Of a stretch of DNA of 64,000 nucleotides, positions 31,644 to 42,597 are shown one piece after another (the stretch's first letter is position 1; each line of letters begins with the position of its first letter). This DNA is from Amycolatopsis albispora (GTDB taxonomy: Bacteria; Actinomycetota; Actinomycetes; Mycobacteriales; Pseudonocardiaceae). Under the pieces are notes generated by a model. The model saw only the letters and a program-made list of their open reading frames with translations, made no database searches and was not told where the DNA came from. The position numbers were made by a program, and so were the translations under genes. Location of the stretch: NCBI RefSeq assembly GCF_003312875.1, contig NZ_CP015163.1, positions 248,001 to 312,000 of the forward strand, in the 5' to 3' direction.

Positions 31644-32750
31644 CTACTCGCAGAGAGCGGCGTCGAGGACCTGGAAGGACTGCTGGGCCGTCGCGGTGCC
31701 GAAGGTGTTGGTGACCACCGAGGCGAAGCGGCCGTCGTCGGTGACCGCGGTGGTGGAGACGTACCCGTTTTCGGTGCCGCCGTTCTTGGCCGTGAAGGTG
31801 CCCCCGCACGACAACGGGATCTCGTTGACGCCGAGCCCCATGCCGCCGAGTTCGCCGGGCACGGTCCGGCGCATTTCGGCGAGCGCGGCCTCCGAGACGA
31901 CCTGGCCGTCGAGCAGCGCGCGGAAGAAGGTGGCCGAGTCCGCCAAGGTGGACTCCATGGAACCCGCGCTGGAGTAGACGGACGGCTCGAGCGCGGTGGT
32001 CCGGTCGATCCACAGGTAGAACGGCGGGATCCGGCCACCGGTGTAGCCGTGCACGAACGGCTCCATCAGCGCGCGGTCGCCCGCCGCCGGGAACTTCGTC
32101 TCCTGGAGGCCGAGCGGGGTGAGGATGCGCTCGGTGATCGCGTCGCCGACGTACTGGCCGGTGATCTTCTCGATGAGCATGCCGATCACCTGGTAGCCGG
32201 AGTTGGAGTAGACGACCTTCTCCCCGGGCGCGCCGACGGGCGGTTCGTCCATCGTCGCGCGGACCAACTCGGCGAGCGGGTACGTGCCGTCCGGTCCGGC
32301 CTGGGCGCCGTTGCCATTCCTGGCCAGGCCGCTGGTGTGCTGCAGCAGGTGCCGGACGGTGATGGCGTTGCCGTCGTAGTTGCCGGTCACCACGCCGGGC
32401 AGGTACTGCCCGATCGGCGTGTCCAGCCCGACGCGGCCCTCGTCGACGAGCTGGAGGACCAGCGCGGCCGCGTAGGTTTTGGTCTGGCTGCCGATCCGGA
32501 AGTGGTCCGCCGAGGTGATCGGCCGCTGCTTGCCGTACTGCGCGGTGCCCGCGGTCAGCGTCCACGCGCCGTCGGCGTTCCCGGCGTACACCGCCGCGCC
32601 GGGCCCGCCGACGGTGGTCTGGTACTGGTTCAGCGCCGCCTGGGTGGTGGCGTGGTCGTCCTCCTGCGCCACCACCCCCGGCGCGAACACCGCGGTCGCC
32701 GCGAGCGCCGCGCCACCGGCGAGTCCGGTGATCCTGCTCACCCTGCTCAT
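31644..32750 (-). CDS. Secreted serine hydrolase, paralog of the ESX-operon enzyme
   Basis: A 368-residue exported protein with SQTK, YSNSGY and a KNGGTENG third box. It is clearly paralogous to 14266-15384: shared DHFRIGSQTKT, YLPGVVTGNYDGN, VTVDDGRFASV-like and terminal ALCE segments. A terminal Cys and one in LSCGG could form a disulfide. It carries its own copy of the 30-bp motif (32846-32875), 95 bp upstream, the same motif that precedes the ESX operon holding its paralog. This suggests the two enzymes answer to the same regulator. The natural substrate is probably at the cell wall but unproven. Confidence 0.87.
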   Translation of the reverse strand: MSRVSRITGLAGGAALAATAVFAPGVVAQEDDHATTQAALNQYQTTVGGPGAAVYAGNADGAWTLTAGTAQYGKQRPITSADHFRIGSQTKTYAAALVLQLVDEGRVGLDTPIGQYLPGVVTGNYDGNAITVRHLLQHTSGLARNGNGAQAGPDGTYPLAELVRATMDEPPVGAPGEKVVYSNSGYQVIGMLIEKITGQYVGDAITERILTPLGLQETKFPAAGDRALMEPFVHGYTGGRIPPFYLWIDRTTALEPSVYSSAGSMESTLADSATFFRALLDGQVVSEAALAEMRRTVPGELGGMGLGVNEIPLSCGGTFTAKNGGTENGYVSTTAVTDDGRFASVVTNTFGTATAQQSFQVLDAALCE

Positions 32751-32845
32751 TGCCTTGCCCCTTCGCCTGTGCCTGCCTTGGCCGTTGATGCTGTGCTTCG
32801 GCGATCACGCTGCTGTGTTGCGCGTGCACGGGGAAGGTCGCCAGG

Positions 32846-32875
32846 CGGCCAAACCTGGCCGGTCGCGGTGACCAG
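32846..32875 (-). promoter_or_regulatory. Conserved 30-bp motif, copy c (serine hydrolase)
   Basis: Minus strand: CTGGTCA, five bases, ACCGGCCAG, three bases, TGGCCG, preceded by GGGTTTTCG. It lies 95 bp before the start of the secreted serine hydrolase and is identical in spacing to copies at 19513 and 22824. The rest of the 255-bp gap to the ATP-grasp gene shows no other strong feature. Confidence 0.7.
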
Positions 32876-33005
32876 CGAAAACCCGGTCAGTAGGTGTACG
32901 CAGCGTCACCTGATCACTCTCCACCGCACTCGACGGGGTGATCCCGGGTACGGTTGGGCGGCCAGGCTGCTCCGCAGCTGACTGCGCCGAACGGAGGAAC
33001 GGTCC

Positions 33006-34247
33006 ATGCCACAGTCCGCACCGGCCACCAAAGATCCGAACAAGGGATACGTCGCGCTTCTCGGGTGGAGTCTCAACGCCGTCGAAGCGCTAGACCGGTT
33101 CGACCGCCGGTACGTCGTCGTGGCCCCGGACTGGGCCGAAAAGTATTGCGTCGAACACGATATCCCTTATCTGCCATGGAATTTCGAGCGGCTCAACGAC
33201 CGGTCGATGGAGATCGCCGAGACCCTGCAGCAAGAGGGCGTGGACGTGGCGATCCCGCTGTTCGAGGAGACCGTGGAGTGGGCGGGCGCGATCAACTCCG
33301 TGCTGCTGGACAACCCGCGCCTGTTCGGCCAGGCCATGCTGCTGCGCGACAAGTCGCTGATGAAGCGCCGCGCGCAGCTCGGCGGCATCCGGGTCGGGAT
33401 CTTCGAGGAGGCCCACGACCGCGACGACGTGATCCGGTTCCTCAAGCGCGTCAACCAGACGCTGCTCAAGCTCGACGGTGACCCGAACGACCCGATCCAC
33501 CTCAAGGCCTTCGACAAGGCAGGCTGCCTCGGGCACCGCGTCATCCGCACCCCCGACGAGGTCGACACCATCCCGGACGAGGAGTTCCCCGTCCTGATGG
33601 AGTCGCACCTCGACGGCTGGGAGTTCGCCGTCGAAGCCTGGATCCACAACGGGAAGATCAAGTTCCTGAACATCTCCGAGTACGTCACGCTGGGTTACTC
33701 GGTGTTCGTGCCTGCCACGCCCGAGCTGGAGCGATACCGCCCGCAGATCACCGCGCAGATCGAGAAGCTGATCAAGACCTTCGACATCGAATTCGGCTTC
33801 GTGCACCCGGAGTACTTCGTCACCAGCGACGGTGAGATGTACTTCGGCGAGGTCGCCTACCGCCCGCCGGGCTTCAAGGTGTTCGAACTGCTCGAGCGCG
33901 CCTACGGCTTCAACGCCTACCAGGGCCTCGCCCTCGCCTTCGACCCGAAGACCACCGAAGAGGAGATCGACGCCTTCTTCCCGGAAGAAGTCACCGGCGC
34001 TTCAGGTGTAGCCGGCTGCTTCGGGGTCTACCCTCGGCGCAGGGTGGTCAGCGAGCTGCGCATCCCGCCGGAGACCGAGGACCACGACTACTACGAGTCG
34101 CACGACCTGTCGGCGCCACTGGAAGAAACGGTGACCAAGCGGACCGCGTTCGGTACCCACTGGGGCCTGCTGTACTTCTTCGGCGATGATTCCTACCGGA
34201 TGCGCGAACTGCTGAAGCAACAGGAAGAGTTCGACTTCTACGTCTGA
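33006..34247 (+). CDS. ATP-grasp domain protein
   Basis: A 413-residue soluble protein. The C-terminal two-thirds match the ATP-grasp fold: phosphate-loop-like region near residue 150-180, ESHLDGWEFAVEAWIHNGKIKFLNISEY (E-x-E/F-type strand pair), and GFVHPEYFVTSDGEMYFGEVAYRPPG with the Mg-binding Glu and the following Arg. ATP-grasp enzymes join a carboxylate to an amine or thiol through an acyl-phosphate. ATG 33006 follows GGAGGAA. It lies 38 bp before the next gene, so the two are an operon. The substrates are unknown; amide ligation of a small molecule or peptide tail is the general expectation. Confidence 0.82.
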   Translation: MPQSAPATKDPNKGYVALLGWSLNAVEALDRFDRRYVVVAPDWAEKYCVEHDIPYLPWNFERLNDRSMEIAETLQQEGVDVAIPLFEETVEWAGAINSVLLDNPRLFGQAMLLRDKSLMKRRAQLGGIRVGIFEEAHDRDDVIRFLKRVNQTLLKLDGDPNDPIHLKAFDKAGCLGHRVIRTPDEVDTIPDEEFPVLMESHLDGWEFAVEAWIHNGKIKFLNISEYVTLGYSVFVPATPELERYRPQITAQIEKLIKTFDIEFGFVHPEYFVTSDGEMYFGEVAYRPPGFKVFELLERAYGFNAYQGLALAFDPKTTEEEIDAFFPEEVTGASGVAGCFGVYPRRRVVSELRIPPETEDHDYYESHDLSAPLEETVTKRTAFGTHWGLLYFFGDDSYRMRELLKQQEEFDFYV

Positions 34248-34285
34248 GGTGCCCGCGCCCGCGGGCCCCCGACCCGAGGAAGCCT

Positions 34286-36313
<2,028 letters not shown>

Positions 36314-36355
36314 GCCTGCCTGATTGACGACGGGCGCGGCGGGTACGCCGTGGGC

Positions 36356-37618
36356 ATGTATCGCGACGAGGTGACCGCCCTGGCCGCGCCGCTAGCCGAC
36401 GCCGGGGACTTCGACGTGCTGCTGGACCGCGTGGGTGAGGCCAGGGTGGTCATGCTGGGGGAGGCCAGCCACGGCACCCACGAGTTCTACCGGTGGCGTG
36501 CCCTGCTCACCCGGCGGCTGATCGAGGAGAAGGGGTTCTCCTTCGTCGCCGTCGAGGGCGACTGGCCGGACTGCGCGCGGGTCGACCGGGCCGTGCGGAG
36601 TCTCGAGGAGCCACGCGAGGCGCTGGCGGCCTTCGAGCGCTGGCCGACGTGGATGTGGGCGAACGAGGAGGTCACCGACTTCTGCCGGTGGCTGTCCGCC
36701 CACAACGCCGGGCGGGACGAGCGTGAGCGTGCCGGGTTCCACGGGCTGGACGTGTACTCGCTCTGGGAGTCCCTCCGCGAAATCCTGGTTCACCTGCGGG
36801 AACACGATCCGGCGGAGGTGCCGTCGGCGCTGGCCGCGTACCACTGCTTCGAGCCGTACGGCGAGGAACCGGGGGAGTACGCGCGGTCCACCCGGCTGGT
36901 GCCGGAGGGCTGCGAGAACGAGGTCGTCGACCTGCTCGTGCGACTCCGTGAACGAGCTGCCGCCGACGGCGGTGAAGCGTTCCAGGCGTGGCAGAACGCC
37001 GAGGTCGTCGCGGGCGCCGAACGCTACTACCGGGCGATGCTCCGCGGTGGTGCCGCGTCGTGGAACGTTCGCGACCACCATATGGACCACACGCTGGACC
37101 GCCTGCTCGCGCACTACGGCCCGGGCGCGAAAGCCGTGGTCTGGGCGCACAACACCCATGTCGGCGACGCGCGGGCGACCGACATGGCCGACGCGGGCAT
37201 GGTCAATCTCGGGCAGCTGGCCCGGCAGCGGTACGGCCACGATCAGGTGGTTCTGGTCGGCTTCGGCAGCCATCGCGGCACGGTTGTCGCGGGCGAATCG
37301 TGGGGCGCGCCGATGCGTGAGCTGCCGGTGCCCCCGGCCCGCGCGGGTTCGCTGGAGGACGTGCTGCACCGGAGCGCGCCCGCCCAGGCGCTGTTCACCT
37401 TCCCGCGGCTGGACCGGCCGGACCTGCTCACCACCGAGCTGCCGCACCGCGCGATCGGTGTGGTCTACCACCCCGAACGCGAGCGGTGGGGCAACTACGT
37501 GCCGACCGTGGTGGGCGACCGGTACGACGCCTTCGGGTGGTTCGACGAAAGCCGGGCGCTGCGCCCGCTGAACACCCGGGTGCCCGCCGGCAGCGGGCTC
37601 GGCGTGCGGCATGCTTGA
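36356..37618 (+). CDS. Erythromycin esterase (EreA/EreB) family hydrolase
   Basis: A 420-residue protein of the erythromycin esterase superfamily: GEASHGTHEFYRWRA near residue 35 with the conserved Glu and His, FVAVEGDWPDC, and WAHNTHVGDARATDM with a further His near 260. Some members hydrolyse the macrolactone of erythromycin, but most have unknown substrates, and this soluble version is widespread in actinobacteria. Start ATG 36356 (GTG 36350 possible). A resistance role cannot be assumed. Confidence 0.85.
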   Translation: MYRDEVTALAAPLADAGDFDVLLDRVGEARVVMLGEASHGTHEFYRWRALLTRRLIEEKGFSFVAVEGDWPDCARVDRAVRSLEEPREALAAFERWPTWMWANEEVTDFCRWLSAHNAGRDERERAGFHGLDVYSLWESLREILVHLREHDPAEVPSALAAYHCFEPYGEEPGEYARSTRLVPEGCENEVVDLLVRLRERAAADGGEAFQAWQNAEVVAGAERYYRAMLRGGAASWNVRDHHMDHTLDRLLAHYGPGAKAVVWAHNTHVGDARATDMADAGMVNLGQLARQRYGHDQVVLVGFGSHRGTVVAGESWGAPMRELPVPPARAGSLEDVLHRSAPAQALFTFPRLDRPDLLTTELPHRAIGVVYHPERERWGNYVPTVVGDRYDAFGWFDESRALRPLNTRVPAGSGLGVRHA

Positions 37619-37658
37619 GCTCCCAACCAGCAGGTTTCACGAGGGGAGCAACGCCCGC

Positions 37659-38798
37659 ATGCGTACCCACCACCTGGCCGTCATCGGCGGCGACGGTATC
37701 GGCCCCGACGTCACCACCGCCGCGCTGGCCGGGGTGCGAGCGGCCGCGGACCGGTACGGGTTCGCCGTCGAGACCACCGACTTCGACCTCGGTGCCGAGG
37801 CCTACCTGCGCACCGGCGTCGTCGTCGACGAGGAGACGACCGCGCGGCTGCGCGAGCACGACGCGATCCTGCTCGGCGCGGTCGGCGACCCGCGTGTCAC
37901 GCCCGGTGTGCTGGAGCGGGGCCTGATCGTCGCGTTGCGCGTGGCGTTCCGGCAGTCGGTGAACATCCGCCCCGTCCGCCTCTACCCGGGGTTGACCAGC
38001 CCGGTGACCGGGGTGGACGCGGACAACTGCGACCTGGTGATCATCCGCGAGAACACCGAAGGCCTGTACACCGGTGGTGGCGGGCTCGCGCACGCGGGCA
38101 CACCTGGTGCGGTGGCGATCCAGAACTCGGTCACCACCGTGCCCGCGACCACCGAGGCGGTCGACTTCGCCTTCCGGCTCGCCGCCGCCCGCCGCAAGCG
38201 GCTCACCCTGTGCCACAAGAAGAACGTGCTCGTCCACGCCGGGCAGCTGTGGCAGGACATCGTGGACGAGGTCGCGGTGCGCTACCCCGATGTGGAGCAC
38301 GACTACGTGCACGCCGACGCCATGTGCCAGCACCTGCCGCTGAACCCGGGCCGGTTCGACGTGGTGGTCACCGACAACCTGTTCGGCGACATCATCAGCG
38401 ACCTCGGCGCCACCGTCCAAGGTGGACTCGGGCTGGCCGCCAGCGCCAACTACAACCCGGCCGGCAGCGCGCCGAGCATGTACGAGCCGGTGCACGGCTC
38501 GGCACCCGACATCGCGGGCAAGGGGTGGGCCAATCCGGCGGCCGCGGCGTTGTCGGCCGCGTTGTGCCTGGCGGGGCTGGGTGAACGCGACGCCGCGCTG
38601 GTGCTCGAAGCCGCCACCGCGTCGGTGCTCGCCGAGCTGCCCGCCTTCGCCGGTCCGGAAATGGGCGCGGACACCGCCGAGATCGGCGCCCGGATCGCCG
38701 AGCGGGTCACCGACGTCGATCCGGCGAAGATCGGCGACCCGTCCCGTTCGCTGATGCGGGCGCTCGCCGGGCTCGCGCCAGGGCAGGCGGGTTCGTAG
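37659..38798 (+). CDS. Isocitrate/isopropylmalate dehydrogenase family enzyme
   Basis: A 379-residue NAD(P)-dependent beta-decarboxylating dehydrogenase. Motifs: IGGDGIGPDV at the start, LGAVGDPRV, the substrate-helix RENTEGLYTGGGG, CHKKNVL with the active-site Lys, and DNLFGDIISDLGA plus EPVHGSAPDIAGKG at the metal and cofactor sites. This is close to actinobacterial 3-isopropylmalate dehydrogenases (LeuB). The RENTEG variant also occurs in tartrate and homoisocitrate dehydrogenases, so substrate is open. ATG 37659 follows GAGGGGAG. It is not next to other leu genes. Confidence 0.87.
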   Translation: MRTHHLAVIGGDGIGPDVTTAALAGVRAAADRYGFAVETTDFDLGAEAYLRTGVVVDEETTARLREHDAILLGAVGDPRVTPGVLERGLIVALRVAFRQSVNIRPVRLYPGLTSPVTGVDADNCDLVIIRENTEGLYTGGGGLAHAGTPGAVAIQNSVTTVPATTEAVDFAFRLAAARRKRLTLCHKKNVLVHAGQLWQDIVDEVAVRYPDVEHDYVHADAMCQHLPLNPGRFDVVVTDNLFGDIISDLGATVQGGLGLAASANYNPAGSAPSMYEPVHGSAPDIAGKGWANPAAAALSAALCLAGLGERDAALVLEAATASVLAELPAFAGPEMGADTAEIGARIAERVTDVDPAKIGDPSRSLMRALAGLAPGQAGS

Positions 38799-38862
38799 CG
38801 CTCGCGAACGCGATGTCGGAAACCCGCCAGCGTGCTCGCGGTGATCGGCCGACAATCCGGTC

Positions 38863-39504
38863 ATGACCGCTGAAACGCAGGGGATCCGCATCCGGCACCG
38901 CGGGCGTGAACCGCGGGTTCATCCCACCGCCTATGTCGCCCCGACGGCCACGCTCGTCGGTGATGTCCGCGTGGGGCCGAGGGCGCGGGTGATGTACGGC
39001 GCGGTGCTCGACGCCGAGGGGTCCCGGATCGAGGTCGGGGAGGCGACCGTGATCTGCGAGAACGCGGTGCTGCGCGGGTCCGCCGTGGCTGGCGACCAGC
39101 CGGTGCTGGTGGGCGACCACGTCTTCGTGGGTCCGCATGCCACGCTGCTGGGCTGCGAGGTCGCCAGGTGCGTCTACGTGGCGACCTCGGCGACGGTCCT
39201 GCAGGGCGCACGGCTGGGCGCCGGCTCGGTTGCCGCGGTCGGCGCGCTCGTCCACGCGCGCACCGTCGTGCCGGACGAGTACTTCGTGCCGCCGCACACC
39301 GTGGCGCTCGACGAGCCGGTGCGGCTGCTGGCCCCCGGTGATCCGGGCCTGGCCGAGGCCGTCGCGCGGGTGGGCTTCGCGCAGGTCGCGTTCGGCGTCG
39401 ACGCGGAGTGGACCGACCGGATCAACCGGTACGAGCACATCGCGGAGGTGCGCGTCGCCGAGTTCGGCACGCACGCGGACGACGAGGTGCTGAATCCCGG
39501 CTAG
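38863..39504 (+). CDS. Gamma-carbonic-anhydrase-like hexapeptide-repeat protein
   Basis: A 213-residue left-handed beta-helix protein: repeated hexapeptides from PTAYVAPTATLVGDVRVGPRARVMYGAVLDAEG through VLVGDHVFVGPHATLLGCEV, then a C-terminal helix (AEWTDRINRYEHIAEVRVAEF). Members include gamma-carbonic anhydrases and PaaY-type thioesterase relatives. The usual gamma-CA metal His triad is only partly visible (a His in VGPHATLLG; HP in the first turn), so catalysis is uncertain. It is 172 bp from the end of a convergent SulP gene whose operon holds a beta-carbonic anhydrase. Confidence 0.8.
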   Translation: MTAETQGIRIRHRGREPRVHPTAYVAPTATLVGDVRVGPRARVMYGAVLDAEGSRIEVGEATVICENAVLRGSAVAGDQPVLVGDHVFVGPHATLLGCEVARCVYVATSATVLQGARLGAGSVAAVGALVHARTVVPDEYFVPPHTVALDEPVRLLAPGDPGLAEAVARVGFAQVAFGVDAEWTDRINRYEHIAEVRVAEFGTHADDEVLNPG

Positions 39505-39676
39505 CCGCTCAGCGGTGTGTGTGGTGCGCCAGGCGGGTCAGCCAGTTTGTCCACAGTGGATGCGTTCGCGCGGCTGAGTTCCCCGGCGGGCCGGTGGCCG
39601 GGCCACCTCGAGCGTGCTGGCCCGGCCGCCGGATCCGCGTTGGATCGCCCTCGATCGTGTTCCCGAAGTCGCCGGG

Positions 39677-41173
39677 TCAGCCGGGTGCGCCGGTCAGCGC
39701 CGTCGGCTCGGTGACCTTCACCGGCTCGGGTCCGGCGCTGTGCCGGTCCGCCCAGTTCTCCAGCGCGGTCCGGCAGGCGTGGTCGAGGTGGTGCAGGCCG
39801 GACAGGTCCAGCTCGATCGGGCGGTCACGCGGGAGCGCCTCCAGGTCGTCGAGGATCTTCGGCAGGCGCAGGAAGGTCGCGTTGCCCGACAGGTGCACCT
39901 GGACCGGACCGGCGCCCTTGTCGACCACCTCCAGCTTGAGATGTGAGGCCTCCCAAGCGGTTTTGGCGACGGACAGGGCCAGGCCGATCAGCACGCCTTC
40001 GAACATGTTCACCGCGACGATCGCCACCGCGGTGACCACCAGGATCAGCGCCTCGCCCCGGTGCTCGCGCCACAGGGTGACGATCGAGCGCAGCGGGATC
40101 AGCTTCCAGCCCGCGTGGACGAGCAGGCCGGCGAGCGCGGGCAGCGGGATGAGCGCCAGCGTGCCGGGCAGCAGCGCGGCGAACAGCAGCAGCCACACCC
40201 CGTGCAGAACCCGGGAAGCCTTGGTTTTCGCGCCCGCCGCCACGTTGGCGGAGCTGCGCACGATGACCGCGGTCATCGGCAGCGCGCCCAGCAGCCCGCA
40301 GACGGTGTTGCCCGCGCCCTGCGCCACCAGCTCCTTGTTGTACTCGGTGCGGGGTCCATCGTGGAGCCGGTCCACGGCGGCCGCGCTGAACAGGCTTTCG
40401 GCCGAGGCGATCAACGCGAACGCCAGCACGGTGCCGAGCAGGCTCAGGTTCGCCAGCTCGCCGAAGGAGTCCAGGCCGGGCGGCTGGATGGCGCCGAGCA
40501 GCCCCTGCACCTCGACCGTGGCCACCGGCAGGCCGAGCACCAGCGTAACGACGGACGCCAGCCCGACCGCGGCGAGCGGGCCCGGCACGGCCTGGACCCG
40601 CTTCGGCATCCGCTTCCACAGCACCAGCACCGCGATGGTGCCCGCGCCGAGCGCGATCGAGGCGAGCGCCGTCGGGTTCCCGGCCACGTCGGCCACCGCC
40701 CCGGGCAGCCCGGCCAGCTTGCCGAGACCGGACGCCGGCGCGGTCAGCCCGGCGGCCGTGTAGAGCTGGCCCGCGATCAGCACCAGCCCGATGCCCGCCA
40801 GCATGCCTTCGACCACCGAAACCGAGATGGCCCGGAACCAGCGGCCCAGTTTCAGCGCGCCCATGACGAGCTGCAGCAGCCCGGCGGCCAGCACGATCAC
40901 CCCGAGCGCGGGCAGGCCGAACTGGCGGACCGCCTCGAAGACCAGCACGGTCAGCCCGGCGGCCGGACCGGACACCTGCAGGCTGCTGCCGCGCATGAGA
41001 CCGGTGACGATGCCGCCGACGATGCCGGTGATCAGGCCCAGTTCGGCCGGGACCCCGGAGGCGACGGCCACGCCGACGCACAGCGGAACGGCGACCAGGA
41101 ACACCACCAGTGACGCGGTGAAGTCCTGTCGCAGATGGGGGAATTTCGTTCGAAGGTCCACAGTGGTCCTCAC
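39677..41173 (-). CDS. SulP/SLC26 anion transporter with STAS domain
   Basis: A 498-residue membrane protein with about 12-14 hydrophobic spans (from FTASLVVFLVAVPLCVGVAVASG) and a C-terminal cytoplasmic STAS domain (PIELDLSGLHHLDHACRTALENW). SulP proteins move sulfate, bicarbonate or dicarboxylates. Its GTG start overlaps the stop of a beta-carbonic anhydrase gene by 4 bp. That arrangement, seen in many bacteria, points to bicarbonate transport paired with CO2/HCO3 conversion. Confidence 0.9.
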   Translation of the reverse strand: MRTTVDLRTKFPHLRQDFTASLVVFLVAVPLCVGVAVASGVPAELGLITGIVGGIVTGLMRGSSLQVSGPAAGLTVLVFEAVRQFGLPALGVIVLAAGLLQLVMGALKLGRWFRAISVSVVEGMLAGIGLVLIAGQLYTAAGLTAPASGLGKLAGLPGAVADVAGNPTALASIALGAGTIAVLVLWKRMPKRVQAVPGPLAAVGLASVVTLVLGLPVATVEVQGLLGAIQPPGLDSFGELANLSLLGTVLAFALIASAESLFSAAAVDRLHDGPRTEYNKELVAQGAGNTVCGLLGALPMTAVIVRSSANVAAGAKTKASRVLHGVWLLLFAALLPGTLALIPLPALAGLLVHAGWKLIPLRSIVTLWREHRGEALILVVTAVAIVAVNMFEGVLIGLALSVAKTAWEASHLKLEVVDKGAGPVQVHLSGNATFLRLPKILDDLEALPRDRPIELDLSGLHHLDHACRTALENWADRHSAGPEPVKVTEPTALTGAPG

Positions 41174-41760
41174 AGCGCCTGGAAGGTGTCGGAGTCGGGG
41201 TCGTGGGCCAGCACGGAACCGGTGTGCACTTCGTAGAACCAGCCGTGCAGCCGGACCTGCTCCGCCCGCAGGCGCCGGTCGATGCCCGGGTACGAGCGCA
41301 GCCGCAGCACCTGGGTCAGCACGTGGTTCTGCACCGCGGCGGCGACGGCCGGGTCCTCGCCCTCGCCCTCCGGGCGCGGCGTGGCGTGCGCGAGCCAGTC
41401 GCGCACGGCGGGCACGGCGGTCAGGTCGTCGCCGCGCACCAGTGCGCCGACGGCACCGCAGTGCGAATGACCGCAGACCACGATGTCGGAGACGCCGAGC
41501 ACGTCCACCGCGTATTCGATGGTGGCCACCTCGCCGCTGGGGTGGCCGGAGGCGTACGGCGGCACGATGTTGCCCGCGGTGCGCAGTTCGAACAGTTCAC
41601 CGGGCCGGGCACCGGTGATCAGGGCCGGGACGACCCGGGAATCGGAACAGGTGATGAACAGAACCTGCGGCGACTGCCCATCGGCCAGCCGGGCGAACTG
41701 TTCGGCCTGGTCCTGGCACGACTGCCGGAAGGAACGGGCGTGTTCGATCAGCGACTGCAT
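41170..41760 (-). CDS. Beta-carbonic anhydrase
   Basis: A 196-residue zinc enzyme that interconverts CO2 and bicarbonate. Zinc ligands: Cys in CSDSRVVP (residue about 38), with the Asp-Arg dyad, and His and Cys in GHSHCGAV (about 97-100). RTAGNIVPPY is the usual substrate-side strand. It is the first gene of a two-gene operon with the SulP transporter. Length is slightly short for the family but complete. Confidence 0.95.
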   Translation of the reverse strand: MQSLIEHARSFRQSCQDQAEQFARLADGQSPQVLFITCSDSRVVPALITGARPGELFELRTAGNIVPPYASGHPSGEVATIEYAVDVLGVSDIVVCGHSHCGAVGALVRGDDLTAVPAVRDWLAHATPRPEGEGEDPAVAAAVQNHVLTQVLRLRSYPGIDRRLRAEQVRLHGWFYEVHTGSVLAHDPDSDTFQAL

Positions 41761-41895
41761 TTTCGGGAATTCCTCCTGGCGCGCCAGTTCACGGCGCGTC
41801 GGTGTTGGATACGGAACTTCGTTCGGGCACAGCGGCGTGCCCCCACATCGGCGCCTTTGGCGGACGTGGCGGGGTGAGCGATCAGGTGCGGCGGT

Positions 41896-42297
41896 TCAGC
41901 GGCGGAAAACCTGGAGCACCGCGGCCGAATCGGCGGCCGAGGCACCGAGGTGCGGCGGCCGGGCGGCCGCGAGCACCGCCGTGTGCGGGCACTCGGCCAG
42001 CGGCGCGCGGGTGGACGGCGGCCGCGCGGCGGGCTGGGGCGCGAGGTCGGCGGGGGCGCGGTACCGGTCGCGGGTGCGCGGAAGACCGTTGGGGGAGACG
42101 GGATCGGGCGAGTCGCACACCGCCTGCTCCGGCTCGGGCTGCTCGGCGGCGGGCGCCACCGAGCTGAATCCGCCCACCGTCCCGGCTCCGCCGAGCGCGA
42201 CCGGCGGAGTGCCCGGCGCGAGCGCGGGGACCAGAAACTGCAAGGTCAGCAGCCCGGCCAGCACCAGCAGCCGTAAGCTGTTCGCCCGCAGCACCAT
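41896..42297 (-). CDS. Small secreted or membrane-anchored protein, unknown
   Basis: 133 residues. A signal-like N-terminus (SLRLLVLAGLLTLQFLVPALAPG, residues 7-29) is followed by a Pro/Ala-rich region with two Cys (QAVCDSPDP, LAECPHTAV). No domain is recognised. ATG 42297; the 300-bp region upstream is AT-rich. Codon use matches the surrounding genes, so it is probably expressed. It could be a small extracellular peptide stabilised by one disulfide. Confidence 0.6.
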   Translation of the reverse strand: MVLRANSLRLLVLAGLLTLQFLVPALAPGTPPVALGGAGTVGGFSSVAPAAEQPEPEQAVCDSPDPVSPNGLPRTRDRYRAPADLAPQPAARPPSTRAPLAECPHTAVLAAARPPHLGASAADSAAVLQVFRR

Positions 42298-42597
42298 TCG
42301 CCCCCTTTCGGTGTGACAATGCCTCGATTTCCTGGCCGTTGGTCAATGTTAACAGGAGAAATGGATGCGGCCCCGTCTCCACAGTTAACACTGCGTGAAA
42401 GCCAGGAAAGCGAGTTCGACCGGCGACGCTGCCCGCTGACCACGGCCAGCTCCATGATCAACCAACCGGAGTGCGGGTAAATCTCCGGTAAAGCATCCAG
42501 AATGCGAGATGGCCGACCGTGGCATTAGCGGCCGCGCATGTTACCGGCGAACGGGAGGCGGCGAAAGGTTTTGTAAATACCGTTCACCCGAGCGGGG
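42298..42597. other. AT-richer intergenic region, possible promoter
   Basis: 300 bp between the desaturase stop and the small secreted-protein start, both on the minus strand. Features are TGTTAACA (42347-42354) and CAGTTAACACTG (42382-42393), 35 bp apart, possible operator half-sites. A segment at 42331-42355 partly resembles the 30-bp motif found elsewhere (CGGCCAGGAAA) but without the fixed blocks. No gene is seen here. Confidence 0.45.

Noticed and set aside
36356..37618. Macrolide resistance gene
   Set aside because: The protein is of the EreA/EreB superfamily, but most members are not macrolide esterases and no macrolide context exists here.
39547..39556. TTGTCCACA, a match to the actinobacterial DnaA box, as a replication origin
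   Set aside because: It is a single box between ordinary genes without dnaA, dnaN or a box cluster.
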